A stretch of DNA of 64,000 nucleotides, from assembly GCA_038373865.1 (NCBI GenBank), contig JAXGGA010003008.1, positions 1-64,000 of the forward strand. The letters run 5' to 3'. This document shows positions 11,142-23,300 of this stretch, piece after piece; positions within the stretch are counted from its first letter, which is position 1, and the number at the start of each line of letters is the position of its first letter. The notes under the pieces are model-generated. The model worked only from the letters and a program-made list of their open reading frames with translations. It was not told the origin of the DNA and did not search any database. The position numbers and the translations under genes are program-made. Source of the DNA: Uloborus plumipes (taxonomy: Eukaryota; Arthropoda; Arachnida; Araneae; Uloboridae).

Positions 11142-12112
11142 TGTGGATGAATTAAATTGAAGAAATGCAAATGACTCATTAAGCTAATGAATTCATTCCA
11201 CAATCACTACAAAAAATTACTTTTTCTCAGTGAAAAAATGCTTAGAGCGAATGAGATATGTTCGATAGTTTGTTTTCTGATAACTTTAGAAGCGTTTGCG
11301 AATCAACAAAACAAAACTTATTAGTTTGCAATTCTTGCAAAACTACAATATCGAAAGATAGCATATTCCCTCATTTGGGTGAAGTCAATCTGGAGAATCC
11401 GTAATCGAGCTGAAGGCGAAACACTAAAACACACTGGATATACCTTCCAACTGGTAGCTAAAAATACATTTCACAACAGCGAGAAGTCCGTGTTCATGCA
11501 ACTTGTATCAATATAGGAAGCTCTTTTGTAAAAAAAAAAACTTGTTTCTTCAAGGAAATTGGTTTGGCAAAATCAGGAAACTTAAATTTGGAATGTTTCT
11601 AAATATTTTTAGTGTTACTGTTAGGCTAAATCACATTTTTTATGCTTCCTTCATATCATTTTAAACATTTATCTTTGTTAAAACATTCTTTTTTCATGTC
11701 CATTACGGTTTAAAAAATGAATAATACGTGAAAATCAAACCTTACAACTTTTTAGGCTGACATCTTGAATTTTATCATTTAGTAAAAATTTTTATTCGTA
11801 TACTTTTCATAAATATTTATTTTCGATAGAATTGTGTTTTGACTAAAGAGTACAATTATTTTTAAGTGTAAAATATGTTTCATTGCACGTACGTTTCCAT
11901 TAATTTGCTTCATACCTTTTATAGCAGCCATATTGGATTTCGCCATTTTGACAAAAACGCTCAAGGTTTAGCGTCTGGCACTCAACGGATTCGGAATCAG
12001 CAGGTCCAATTCATATAGAAACCACCAAAAAATGTCATATATGTAAAAATTTTAGGTATCATGACATTTCAACGGACACTAGCCTGGACTATTAAGGAAA
12101 AAAGTATATATA

Positions 12113-12721
12113 GGGTGTCCACTCCTATCGTGGCCCAATAGCTAATTTCTAAACAGTTAAAGATAAGCATATAGTTTATTTAGGAAAAAATCTCTAAATT
12201 ACGAAAGGAATTTTGGATCTATTCAATGTTTTTCAAAAAATCAAATTTTGAAAGAGTTACGAAATTTAAATTTTTATACAACCCCCCAGTCCTATCAATC
12301 ATATTTAGTAAAACAGTCTTGACACTGTAACATTTAAAACACAAAAAAAAAAAATCACTGTTCTGCGTTCTTCCCGAGTTATGACGTTTTGAAAAATCAA
12401 GATTTTGCATTATTTCATGACATCATTGAGAGATCGCTTAAGGAACCGTATGCGAAATTCTTCCAAATCTTGATTTTTCAAAACGTCATAACTCGGTCCA
12501 TATTTGTCATAGAAGAGTGATTTTTTTTAGTTTTAAACGTTACAGTGTCAAGAATGTTTTACTAAATATAATTAATACGACTGGGTAGCTGTATAAAAAT
12601 TAAAATTTCGTAACTCTTTCAAAATTTGATATTTTTGAAAAACATTTTTTCCTAAATAAACTATATGCTTATCTCTAATGGTTTAGAAATTAGCTATTGG
12701 GCCACGATAGGAGTGGACACC

Positions 12722-12722
<1 letters not shown>
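12113..12722. mobile_element. Hairpin MITE (GGGTGTCCACTCCTATCGTG)
   Basis: The left and right halves are inverted copies nearly throughout: GGGTGTCCACTCCTATCGTG at 12113 against its reverse ending at 12722, and an inner GACGTTTTGAAAAATCAAGA pair. TA-rich flanks hide the target duplication. No coding capacity. Confidence 0.8.

Positions 12723-12753
<31 letters not shown>
12723..12753. repeat. TA microsatellite
   Basis: A TA dinucleotide run that joins the hairpin MITE to the palindrome. Confidence 0.9.
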
Positions 12754-12757
<4 letters not shown>

Positions 12758-14214
12758 AAAAGAGAAAATAATAGCTCATGAAGAGTAACTGTGCATAAAT
12801 TGGAGTAACAGAAATAAATAGAAAAACAATGAGAAACATCAGGAAAAAAAACTACTTGAAATGTAAAACGAACATGTAAAACATCAACATGGGTAATGTG
12901 CTGCTTAATCTTCAGAGGGCAGGAGCAGCATATAGATTTTTTAGATTCAGCTTTGCAGGTTTCATGAGTGTTTGTTTGAAATAAGTCAGCAGTGATTAAT
13001 AAACTTGATTAGCTTTTGCTTTTTAATCTTTAAAAGATTAAGAACTTTAAAAGTATAAAATTTTATGCCACAAATTTACTTTACAATGTTTGTACTGAAT
13101 TTGAATTTAAAATGCTGACAAATTACAATCCAATGCACCCTGCCCTTACCTGGAAAGCAAAAAAACGTGCACATACCCAAAATAATTCAAGTCCATTGTC
13201 CAAGAGGCAGTCCTTTTTCATTCCACTCTAACACTCCGTGTCTGCTCACTTCCAGTCGACACCGCTCAGCAGTAGAGTTTAGGTGCAGCCTATCATAAAA
13301 GCTGGGAGCACGGTTTGTTGCCAATATGCAGTACTTGGGGAAGAAACTATAAATTCTCTGCCTGTGACAAGGAATTCTTGAAAACATTAGCATAATGTAA
13401 AATAAAATCTATTGGATAATTGTTGTAGTAAAATAATGTAGCAGCAAATTTGAAAATCTGCTTTTCATAATCATTTTTGTTGCAACAAATTTTTCAAATT
13501 TCAAATTTCATTTTCAAATTTGCTGCTACATTATTTTACTACAACAATTATCCAATAGATTTTATTTTACATTATGCTAATGTTTTCAAGAATTCCTTGT
13601 CACAGGCAGAGAATTTATAGTTTCTTCCCCAAGTACTGCATATTGGCAACAAACCGTGCTCCCAGCTTTTATGATAGGCTGCACCTAAACTCTACTGCTG
13701 AGCGGTGTCGACTGGAAGTGAGCAGACACGGAGTGTTAGAGTGGAATGAAAAAGGACTGCCTCTTGGACAATGGACTTGAATTATTTTGGGTATGTGCAC
13801 GTTTTTTTGCTTTCCAGGTAAGGGCAGGGTGCATTGGATTGTAATTTGTCAGCATTTTAAATTCAAATTCAGTACAAACATTGTAAAGTAAATTTGTGGC
13901 ATAAAATTTTATACTTTTAAAGTTCTTAATCTTTTAAAGATTAAAAAGCAAAAGCTAATCAAGTTTATTAATCACTGCTGACTTATTTCAAACAAACACT
14001 CATGAAACCTGCAAAGCTGAATCTAAAAAATCTATATGCTGCTCCTGCCCTCTGAAGATTAAGCAGCACATTACCCATGTTGATGTTTTACATGTTCGTT
14101 TTACATTTCAAGTAGTTTTTTTTCCTGATGTTTCTCATTGTTTTTCTATTTATTTCTGTTTCTCCAATTTATGCATAGTTACTCTTCATGAGCTATTATT
14201 TTCTCTTTTTGATA
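12753..14214. repeat. Near-perfect 1.46 kb palindrome
   Basis: Bases 12753-13457 are repeated inverted at 13510-14214, with a 52 bp spacer (13458-13509). Pairs of matching positions always sum to 26967, so there are no net length differences along the arms, and I saw only a couple of substitutions. Each arm carries the same 68-codon open frame (13187-13393 minus, 13574-13780 plus), which I do not recognise. Either a very recent inverted duplication or foldback element, or an assembly artefact. Confidence 0.9.
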
Positions 14215-14288
14215 TTCATATTTGCAATTGATTTTTTAGCTGCAATAAATGCGCTAGTTAATTTGCAGAACCTAAACTGTTAATCTTG

Positions 14289-14289
<1 letters not shown>

Positions 14290-14366
<77 letters not shown>

Positions 14367-14368
14367 CT
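14290..14368. repeat. Long TA microsatellite
   Basis: About 39 TA units with one interruption near the right end. The tyrosine/isoleucine open frames here are by-products of the repeat. Confidence 0.95.
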
Positions 14369-15079
14369 AACGGTACCTGCACAGCTTTGCCCGTGGTATA
14401 AAATTAAAAGTTCAGTTGTTCCGACAAAGCTTTTTGTCGGATGTCTGTGCATCTATAAGCTCCCAATCGCTTTGAAAAAGGCGTTCCTTGTAACGACGAA
14501 ACACGTGTCTGCCGGATCCCTGCTTATTTGTTGTTCCTTAATGTTGTAATTTTCTCTACATCAATAGCACAAAGGTATTGTAAAACTTCATATTATTTGG
14601 TTTTATTATAAGCATTAACTTAAATGTAGAACACGTTTTTCATATTCCAAGTAATGTTTCATATTGCTTATTTACAGTGAAAAAATTAGAACTGTCTTTT
14701 CTGTAACTACCTGGACAAAGCAAAAATAAATACTTTAATTGGTGAAATTAATTTAAAAATGAGACAATAAGCTAAAAAGGTTATGTAAAGCTAGGAATGT
14801 TGAAATCTACGGAGAATACTATCATATTGTAAGCATTTATTAATGCATTCAACTAAGCTGTGCTTTGCGCCACCTCTAATTAGAATTTTGATAAAATGCA
14901 AATAGTAGCTTATTTCTAGTAATATAATATTTAATCATATCAGTTAGGTTTATTATAAACATCAACTTAACTGTAGAACATGCTTTTTATATTCCAAATA
15001 ATGCTCATTTTGCTTATTTAGTTAAAAAACCAGAAATGTCTTCTTTTCTTGAACAACCAGTACAAAACAAAAATAAATA

Positions 15080-17341
15080 CAGTGAAACTTCTCTAATGCG
15101 ACCACCCTCCGTTCTGCGAAAAAGTGGTCGTTAAGAGAGGTGGTCGCTCAAAGAATTCAACTCAAAAATACCAAAAGAATTTTTCCAAAAATAGAACATT
15201 AATTTTTCTACTATAATAAAAATAAAGAAACATGAAAAATACTTGCTTTTATTATTTATTGAATTACTGTACAATACTAGCACTAACACTTATGATTTTT
15301 TAAAACTTTCTTGAAATATGAAGAAATTTCAGACTGTTTCATAATTTTTACTTTTAGTGACACAACTTCTCGTTCTAATCTATTTTTCAACTCTGAAAAA
15401 AGAGCGCTAATTTGGACATCTTTCTTGCTTTCTGAATTCTCCATAATAAAATCTACTTGTTTTAAAGTCTGCTGGGCTGTCATCGTAGGTTCGACAGGTG
15501 GAAGGATGTCGTCTGATGGAGTTTCGTCGTCAGACTCTGAATTAGTTCCTAAATAGAAACGTCATTTTAAGTTCCCCAATCTTAAATATCTTAACTTAAA
15601 TGGTAAATTTTTATAATAACTATCACTTCCCTTGAGCAATGGCGTTTTTTATTAGGCGTTCTTCTCAATTGTCGTTGAGATCATCAAAGCATTCTATGTT
15701 ATGTTCACACTCTACGGCCTTCTCATCGTATTCGATCCCTGCAATCTTTGAAAGCTCCTGTATTTCGTGAACAGCTTTTGTCTTCTTCAATTCAGAAAAA
15801 ATCTGATCTTCTATTTCAGAATTCGTCATGCCACAACTTGCAAAGCATTTTGTTACGATACTCGAGTCCAATCCTCCAAGCAGACACAGACCATTCAATG
15901 GCGTCAGCTACAGTGATCTTTTTAGCCAATTCTGAAGCATTTGCACAGTCATCCATTCGTGCTATGATTGATTTCAGGACGTATTTTCGGTATTCCAGTT
16001 TAAAACATTTGATTATTCCCTGGTCTAAAGGTTGAAGCTTGAAGGTTGTGTTAGGGGGCAAAAACTAATTTTACATTTTTAAAATTTTGCTGCGTATGGC
16101 AGACTGCATTGTCCAAGATCAAAAGAACCTTTCTCCTTTCTTTGGCCATTTTTTGATCAAAATCCGCCAGTCAATCTTCAAACATTGCAGCCGTCATCCG
16201 GGCCTTTCTATTCGACTTCCAATGAACTCCTAGTTTGCTGCTATCATTTCCCTTAAAACACCTGGGTTGTTTTGATTTCCAAATCATCAGGGGCTTTAAT
16301 TTCTCCCCCTATGCACTGACACAGAATGCTATGGTGATCCTCTCCTTTGCTTGCTTTCCTCCTTTGGAGGCGGCCGACTTCAGCATCATGCTCTTATTTG
16401 GGAGGGTGCGAAAAAAAAGTCCAGATTCATCCATATTAAAAATGTCTTTGTCTTCGTATCCGGCTAAAAGTAATGGCAGCCTCGTTTTCCAGTCTTCGCA
16501 CAAACTTTCGTCCACATCTGCCGCTTCTCCACATAATGCACGAAACACGACATTGTTTCGAATACGAAACTTGTCGAGCCAACCATTGCTGGCACCAAAG
16601 TCCTTTATTCCTAAAGCGTCAGCAATCTCCATGGCTTTTTCTTTCATTAAAGTTTTGCCCTAGCTGCTTTAAACCAATCCAGTAGAACATCATTGACTTC
16701 TGAAAATTTTCCATTCTACTTTACACCTCGAAATTTGAACGTTTCCCATTCTTTTCGAATTTCAGTTTTGTTTTTCAAAATTTTATTAATTTGGGTTTTC
16801 CCACAACCGAAAATATCCACCAACTTCCTTTCAGAATTTCCTTTTTCATAAGACTCTATGACATCTATCCGCTGCTCTAACGTTAAAGTAACACGCTTGT
16901 TAGACATGTTTTAACACTCACGAGAATGGTTACAGAAGTGCACTGGCATTTCTCTTACATGCTCCTTAAATTCGAACCAAACGTGCTTATCTTACTTAGA
17001 ATAGAGGACCCTAGGGATTATCAGCAGTGTGACTTTTCATGTATCACCCTTTCCTTGCACCTGACCTGTTGCTCATCAATAAACAATGCGTCAAAGGTCG
17101 ACTGACCAGTTTGGAATGTGGATTTTTCTTCTTTTCTCTTTTGTGGTGAAAAGAAATCAGGAAAATTTTTGGACAAAGTGTCAGACAGTGGTCGTTCATG
17201 GAGGTTTGGTTTGGGTTGACTGGTCGCTTCCAGAAGACTTTTTACATTAAGTAGATAGGCGGAAAAATCGGTGCTTTAGGAAAGTGGTCGTTAACAGAGG
17301 TGGTCGCTAAATAGAGGTGGTCGCTTATAGAAGTTTCACTG
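15080..17341 (-). mobile_element. Tigger (pogo family) DNA transposon, inactive
   Basis: 2262 bp, flanked by TA (15078-15079 and 17342-17343), with inverted ends starting CAGTGAAACTTCT and repeated GTGGTCGC motifs just inside. The transposase reads on the minus strand. The complete ends and clear target duplication show a once-mobile element; the broken reading frame shows it cannot now make transposase. Confidence 0.93.
15665..16907 (-). pseudogene. Tigger/pogo transposase pseudogene
   Basis: Reading leftward from 16907: a CENP-B-like helix-turn-helix (start MSNKRVTLTLEQRIDVIESY), then a second DNA-binding segment (GWLDKFRIRNNVVFR), the first catalytic block NMDESGLFFRTLP, the second LLILDNAVCHTQQNFKN, and PPNTTFKLQPLDQGIIKCFK before the third acidic residue. 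Lesions seen are stops near 16716, 16309 and 16166, and frameshifts near 16650 and 16050. In its family the protein cuts and pastes DNA at TA sites. Additional minus-strand frame at 15283-15483 may be part of the element's 3' region. Confidence 0.9.
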
Positions 17342-18000
17342 TACTTCAATTAGTGAGATTAATTTGAAACTGAGACATTACGCTGAAACTGCTGTTTAAC
17401 ACTAAGAATATTGAAACAAATGGAGTGTAGTATATTGCATGCATTTCTTACATTTTCAACGCTAAAACTTCAGATGTGCCTAACTTCGGTATTCTGCTAG
17501 TCGAGAGTTCTTAGCTAGGTGTTGTCGTCGTCCAATGACCTTAATCAACAAAGGTACTGATTAGAAACCTTAAGAATGTTTATCGTGATTTTTGAAGTGA
17601 AAATAAAATTCAAAACAATAGTGACAGAAGAAAGAAAGAAAAAATCCTGCATCTGATAGAATGTGTTTGGAACTTCCATGTTATAGAGGACTCGAATTAT
17701 AACATTTTTCTTACAAATCGAGCTTCGCCTTTGTTCATGCAATTTGAAACTGATGTTATTTTTGGCCGACAAAAAAAGAATACTCGATTTAATGTGTGTA
17801 CTGAATTTAAAGTGCTTTCTGAGCACGGAAGTTTGTTTGAATATGATGTTCTCAACCATGGTCGGGGTTTTTATTTAATCTTAGTACTCGTTACACTGAT
17901 GCATCACTTATTGCCATATGCTCGGTAGTTTCCAAAATATGTTCTCAAATAGGGTTCGTCATCTGTGCTCAATGTTTAAAAATAACCGTTTCCCTTCCAG

Positions 18001-18231
18001 TACTACATAGTGGAGGTGAACGCCCGTCTCTCGAGAAGCTCTGCACTGGCCAGCAAGGCCACCGGCTACCCACTGGCATTTTTTGCCGCCAAACTGGCCC
18101 TGGGCAAGTCCCTGCTGGACCTCCAGAACTCTGTGACCTTGACCACCGCCTGCTTCGAGCCCAGTCTGGATTACTGCGTGGTGAAGATCCCCCGCTGGGA
18201 TTTGGGGAAGTTCCCCCACGTCAGCACTAAG
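18001..18231 (+). CDS. CAD: CAD exon 4: metal-binding core of first half
   Basis: Seventy-seven codons, phase 0, acceptor TTTCCCTTCCAG and donor GTGAGT. It begins [20 protein letters not shown], the strand whose glutamate and asparagine (VEVNAR) bind the magnesium ions at the first ATP site, and continues with [22 protein letters not shown], all family landmarks. The [11 protein letters not shown] wording is also seen in CPS1-type enzymes, which is the main reason not to claim absolute certainty for CAD. The intron after it opens with a degenerate tandem repeat. Confidence 0.95.
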
Positions 18232-20175
18232 GTGAGTGAGACTTTCCTTGCATCGGGGGTGCTCGAACAGATGATGCGACATCGGGTGCAAAACATTTAC
18301 GTCAGGAATTGGAATGTCGATGTCGTTGGCACATCGACCAAAAAGATATTCAAACGGTGTTTCAAATATCGATGGGACTGAAACTTCCAACAAAAAACTC
18401 CCTAACAATGTTTTTTAATATCGATGATGTTACATCGACTAAAAGATGTCTGAACAATGTTGGCAAATCTTGATACATCGACCATAAAATATCAAAAGGA
18501 TAATCAAATATGGATGGTATTGCTACAGTGACCAAAAGAAGTTTCAGTCTTGTTTTCGAATATTGGTGGTATTGATATGTCAACCAAAACACACCCGAAC
18601 GATGTTTTTTAAACCTCAATCTTTTTGTAAATTAATAACATACACTTTTTGAATGTATTACGCTCACATTGGTGATAATCTCTAACAAATGTTTCTAAGT
18701 GGGTCAGTGAATTTTTTTGGCAGTGTCTGAATGTGTTAAGTTATTGCTAATATTCAGAACTGTTAAGGAATACTATTCTGGAATTCTGATCCACAACCTT
18801 TTTTGTGTGATTCAAATGGCATAGTTGTTTTTAATTGTTGCCAAAAACAATGAAAAATAATACTAATTATAACGTTAGCTTTGTTAATAAATTTAATATT
18901 AAGTTCAAGGTTAAACTTAAGGCTCTGCCGCAATGAACCTCGAAAGTTTAAGTCAATGTTAAGTCTACGGGACATTTAATTCGGGATTGCTATATGGCAT
19001 TTAAATATTTTGAGATAATTTTTTCTGCATAAGATTCTTCACAGCAAGACAAATATCACGAGGTTTTTAAATTTTTCATTTTCTATTAAAGTGTACTGTT
19101 AAATGGCAGTTGAATTTTTTGAGTTGAAAAGTAAGAGGTGCTTTTTGTTTTAAATGCCTCATAAATGTCCAAGATGAAATATTAGCTGAAAATGGTAAAC
19201 AACGTGTAATTCTTGAATGTTTGAGCTTTTTACGGGAGGGGGGGGGAGCACATGCACATTACAGGTATGCACTAGATTTATGTAGTCTGGTGTCTGTAGT
19301 CAAGTGTTTGAAAAGAAAGTTCATTTGCAAGTGCTTAAAAGCTTTGAAAAAGTTTGAACAGTCCCTTTGTGCTTGAATTCTTTGTGAAATCACATTGGAT
19401 GATGCTTAAAATTTTTTTTTAATATTTCAGCGTTATTATTCCTATAATATTTAGAAAAACTTTCAATACAGTAAACTCTCATTGAAGTGTTTCTGGTAGA
19501 AAAATAAATTTTGTTTTTTTTAAATACATTTCATATCATGGCGTATAATTTTGACGGTTGAATTTAATGAAATATGCTTGCAATATGCATGTTGCAAATT
19601 TATAGTAGTACCATGAAAAATATTTTTTGATTCTTGAAAAGTGCTCAAACTTTATTCTCCCTGGATTTTAAATCAGGGTTGGGGTGTTGGACATGACAGG
19701 TGATTATTACGGTGCAAAACTCTAAAAATGTCCAAAAATATGCTAAAGCTAATCAAGTGATCTAACCTATTCAAATGATATTTACTGCAATATTTGTAAT
19801 GAATGAATATAAATATTATTTGTACTTCATGAATGTATATGTTTCCAGATTTATTTTAAATTAACATATTTTAAGTAAAAAAATTGCTAATAGCTCTTTA
19901 ATATAAACACTTACATAAGAGAAGTATGTATGAAAAGGAATTTGCTACATTGTGTTATTTATTCTCAACCAGAGTAATTAATTGCATCTCTATTTATTAT
20001 TCAAGTTAATAGTATTGACTATGTAATATTTCGAAATAAAAAAAAAAAAAGTTCAATGGTTCCTGCCCAATAAGGGGACAAAAGAGTAGTTTTGGACAGG
20101 ACGGTATAAGCCAGTGTTTTTTTTTTGCCGCACTGTCCGAAGCATCCGTCTTAATTCGATTTTCTTGTTCTCTAG
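18232..20175 (+). other. Intron 4
   Basis: Phase 0, 1.94 kb. A degenerate tandem repeat fills 18270-18612. A CAGTAAACTCTCATTGAAG stretch at 19469 looks like one end of a TA-target element whose partner is lost. Otherwise AT-rich with nothing to assign. Confidence 0.8.
18270..18612. repeat. Degenerate tandem repeat with ATCGA motifs
   Basis: Six or so diverged units of roughly 50-60 bp, each with text like ACATCGACCAAAARATAT followed by AACGGTGTTT or AACAATGTTT and AATATCGATGG. It starts about 40 bases past the exon 4 donor. Confidence 0.65.
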
Positions 20176-20313
20176 ATCGGCAGTTCCATGAAGAGTGTGG
20201 GGGAAGTGATGGCGATTGGCCGCAAATTCGAAGAGGCCTTTCAGAAGGCCCTGCGAATGGTGGACGAGAGCGTTGTGGGATTCGATCCTTACGTCAAGGA
20301 TGTCAACGATGAT
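20176..20313 (+). CDS. CAD: CAD exon 5: end of first ATP-grasp
   Basis: Forty-six codons, phase 0, acceptor TTGTTCTCTAG, donor GTGAGT. The block [20 protein letters not shown] followed by [11 protein letters not shown] is one of the best conserved stretches of all CPSase large subunits and closes the first ATP-grasp domain. The last residues ([11 protein letters not shown]) begin the variable linker to the oligomerisation segment. Confidence 0.95.
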
Positions 20314-23300
20314 GTGAGTTTTCCCTTTATGTGCTTTAAAAATGTTTATGCTCGAACTTTCTTAACTGCATTTCATATGATACTATGTCTCAGAGCATTT
20401 AGTAGAACATTTAATATTTTCATTAAGTATTATATAAATTGTTGAAATTAAAAAAAGGAATTTAGTTTCAAGAAAAGCAAACCAGACTTTTTAAAAATTT
20501 TGAACATAATTTTCTGTTTCAAATTGTGTCACTTTAAGTCAATCATTTTCTCCAGTTAATTATTCTTGGAAATTAAATGTAAGTATTTTTGCGTTTTCTT
20601 TTTAAGTTCTATATAAGATTGGATTATTTTTTATTTTTTAGTTACATTGTGATGAATTGTGATAAATTGTTTACAGTAGCTGCAGTATGTCAACTGGGTG
20701 ATCACATAACTGTGTAGCTAGTTCCACGGGGCGAAAAACACCACTACCTTTTTAGTATTACGGTCTTATGTTCCCGGGTGGGTTCGGGGAGGGACATTGG
20801 GAGTGGGAAGGTACTGTGGGAGCGGGAAAGGCTTGAAATGCATAAAAATTGGCGATTTTATGCCAAACTTTGAAACTGAGCTGTGAGCATAATATTTAAC
20901 AAAATGTTGTAGGTATTCATTTTGTTCAGAATTTCATGTTCTACAAATTTACCTAACATGTATGGCTTTTTTATGAGTACTTTTCTAGATATTGTGGTAT
21001 TAATGAAAAAACAGGTGTTTTTTGGCACTATTTTGGACGCTGTGGCGAAAGCTCACTTAGTAGGACGGGGAACACTTAGGATATTCATTACAGACCCATA
21101 AGGAATAGATTTTAAAAAATTCCAGCTTTCCACCAATTACTTCCGAATTTGATTTTTTTTTGAGTACCCAACCACTGTCCTACAAATTGTGTAGGAGTGT
21201 ATGAGGCAATTATTTCCATGAAAATACATTACCTTCTTAAAACCTCCATTATGCGAATCTTTTGATGAATGTCCGGCATGTTGCAATCTTCAGTAGCCGC
21301 ATGTTAGGAAAGTCGGAGCCGTACTGGATGGTTAATTTGAGGCTCTATACTGCACTTACTTTCGATTATAAACTTTTAAGAAGTTAGGAATTTTTTCTGG
21401 TTTTTTCCCCACTCCTACATTTTTTAAAGCAGCTGGGCCCATTTTCCCTCCACGTTAACTTTGGTCTCCAATGACGATACTGATGATTGTTTTTTGTAAT
21501 AATCAGTGCAGTGCATCAGCATTTTGCATTTTTTGTGAAAAATAAATAAATGAATTGTAGGTTGCCAGTTTTGGGGACAGACATTGCATTTTATGGTTGC
21601 CAAAAAACATTTTTTTAGTCTCTACTCGCCAGTGGCGATTGCCAGTCTCGATCTCTACTTAAAAGCTACTGGTATGCTATTCAGATAGAATTTAGTAGTG
21701 TTTTTTTTTGACAAATCCAAAAACCACTAAACTATGCTAAATGCCCCCCCCCACCCGCCCCCCAAAAAAAATTTACTTAAAAGCCTTTTTTTTTTTTTAG
21801 ATATTGTATCCATGAATTTGTGTTTAACAAGAAGTTCTGTCGAGAACGAGCCTATTTTCCTGTATATCTTCATTGGCATTCTAGCATCTGATCAATATTT
21901 TTAAAATTATCTGAGACTGCAAATTATGTCAAACAGAATTTTTTGGCACATTAAGCTGATTTCTAGAAAACAAATGTGAAGTTATCCAAAAACCTGACAG
22001 TTTTTCAATCACAAACTCTGTAAAAATAAAAGTGCTTAAAAAAATCTAAAAGAAAATTGTACTTACTGTTTGTTAGGCACTTATTAAGAGAAAAATAGAG
22101 GGAACTCACTTAAAGTGTGTTACACCCTTCAAAACGGTCTAAGTTTTAACAAGAAGCCAAGAAGCACCAGGAGAGTAATAAAATGATTTCCATCATCTGG
22201 TTATCAAAAATTGCTCAGCAATAAGAAAGAAAAGTTTTTTCCAGAGATAGATACAATTAACTATGAATTTTTCTTCATCTCATATTTTTATGAAATTTTT
22301 TCTTAACCCTTTGAAGCAGAAATGGGACACAAAACACCGATTTCCCATGAATATATTACCTTTTATGCAAAAAGGGACTCTGTTTTTCTATGATGTATTA
22401 CATAACCAGTGGCGTAGCTAGGGGTTGGCAGGAATGGCTCTTGCCACGGGCGCAGCAACCAGGGGGGCGGCATTTTGACCGACTAATTTTTTTTTTTTGG
22501 TTAAGTCTAAACAGACTAAAAAAATGAAAATTTGATAGACACCCCCGAGCAGCGCAAACTGCGCCCCCACGCAACAAGACAAACCATACAAAATGTGCAA
22601 CTTTGCTTTGGTAGATTTATATGGGATCTGGAGTCGGCATAATAGGCTGATATGAAATGGGCTGGTCTTATCCACTTAAAAGAGATAGAAACAAACCTTT
22701 TCTCTCCGCTTCTTTCCAGCCGTTTTTTTTTCACGATATCACTTCAACTTATCAATTACATACTATACTTCGGAAATAACGTTCTACGATTTAAAAAATC
22801 GGCGAGCTTTTGTTGAAAACATTTCGGATACAGATTTTTGGAATGCAATTTTATCATGACAGAAAATAACTCCTCTGTTGGTAACAATTTTTCTGTGGCG
22901 AAAACTAGCGAGAGAATAATATGTATTTCTCAAAAACGGGAGGGGGAGGTTTCTAAAAAACGACTATTGCAAATTTTGCGATTTTAAAAATTTGTACCAA
23001 GAGCCTACATTAAATGAAGATTCCAAAAATGAGTAACACAAGTACAGCGGCAGCGATTTTGAACGAGTAACGTTTTCAAACGCTGTTTGTGCTTCGATGG
23101 CTCAGTATAGAAGGTTAGAAGTTTAAAAAAATTGATAAATAAATCTTTTTTAGTGAGTTTCGATTTGTATTTTGGAAATTTTTCTATTTTATATGTACTT
23201 TAATGAAGTGCTCTCACTTCTAAACTATAAGCACTACTTTGTTCTTTATACTCATTACCGTTTTAGTATTATTGGGAGGGATTGAGCTCGATTTGTAATC

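Larger units (their letters stand above)
8686..12091. mobile_element. Long inverted-repeat DNA element, 3.4 kb (3 bp TTA duplication)
   Basis: Ends TAGTCCAGGCTAG / CTAGCCTGGACTA with TTA on both sides (8683-8685, 12092-12094). Behind the ends the two arms stay similar for about 0.75 kb (8686-9604 less a nested insertion, and 11318-12091 inverted). The middle (9605-11317) is not shared. A 3 bp TWA duplication is typical of PIF/Harbinger elements, but no transposase is visible, so the superfamily is inference. Confidence 0.75.
14560..17480 (+). repeat. Two-unit tandem repeat interrupted by Tigger
   Basis: Unit 1 (about 14560-14870) recurs as unit 2 (about 14945-15079, continuing at 17342-17480). 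Shared landmarks in order are TTATTATAARCATYAACTTA, AATAATG-type text, CAAARCAAAAATAAATAC, and GARATTAATTT. Unit 1 keeps the uninterrupted TA target where unit 2 holds the 2.26 kb transposon. Similarity is roughly 80% by eye. Confidence 0.7.
8648..18000 (+). other. Intron 3
   Basis: Phase 0, 9.35 kb. From left to right it holds a 3.4 kb inverted-repeat element, a 610 bp hairpin, a 1.46 kb palindrome, a long TA run, and a tandem repeat interrupted by a Tigger transposon. Bases 17481-17980 show nothing assignable beyond AT-rich sequence. Confidence 0.85.

Noticed and set aside
13187..13780. Identical 68-codon frames on opposite strands as a gene pair
   Set aside because: They are the two arms of one palindrome. 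No family resemblance seen, and the identity is explained by the duplication.
14258..14549. Y/I repeat proteins across TA runs (also 38807-39118)
   Set aside because: Translations of TA microsatellites; no codon bias or flanking signals of genes.
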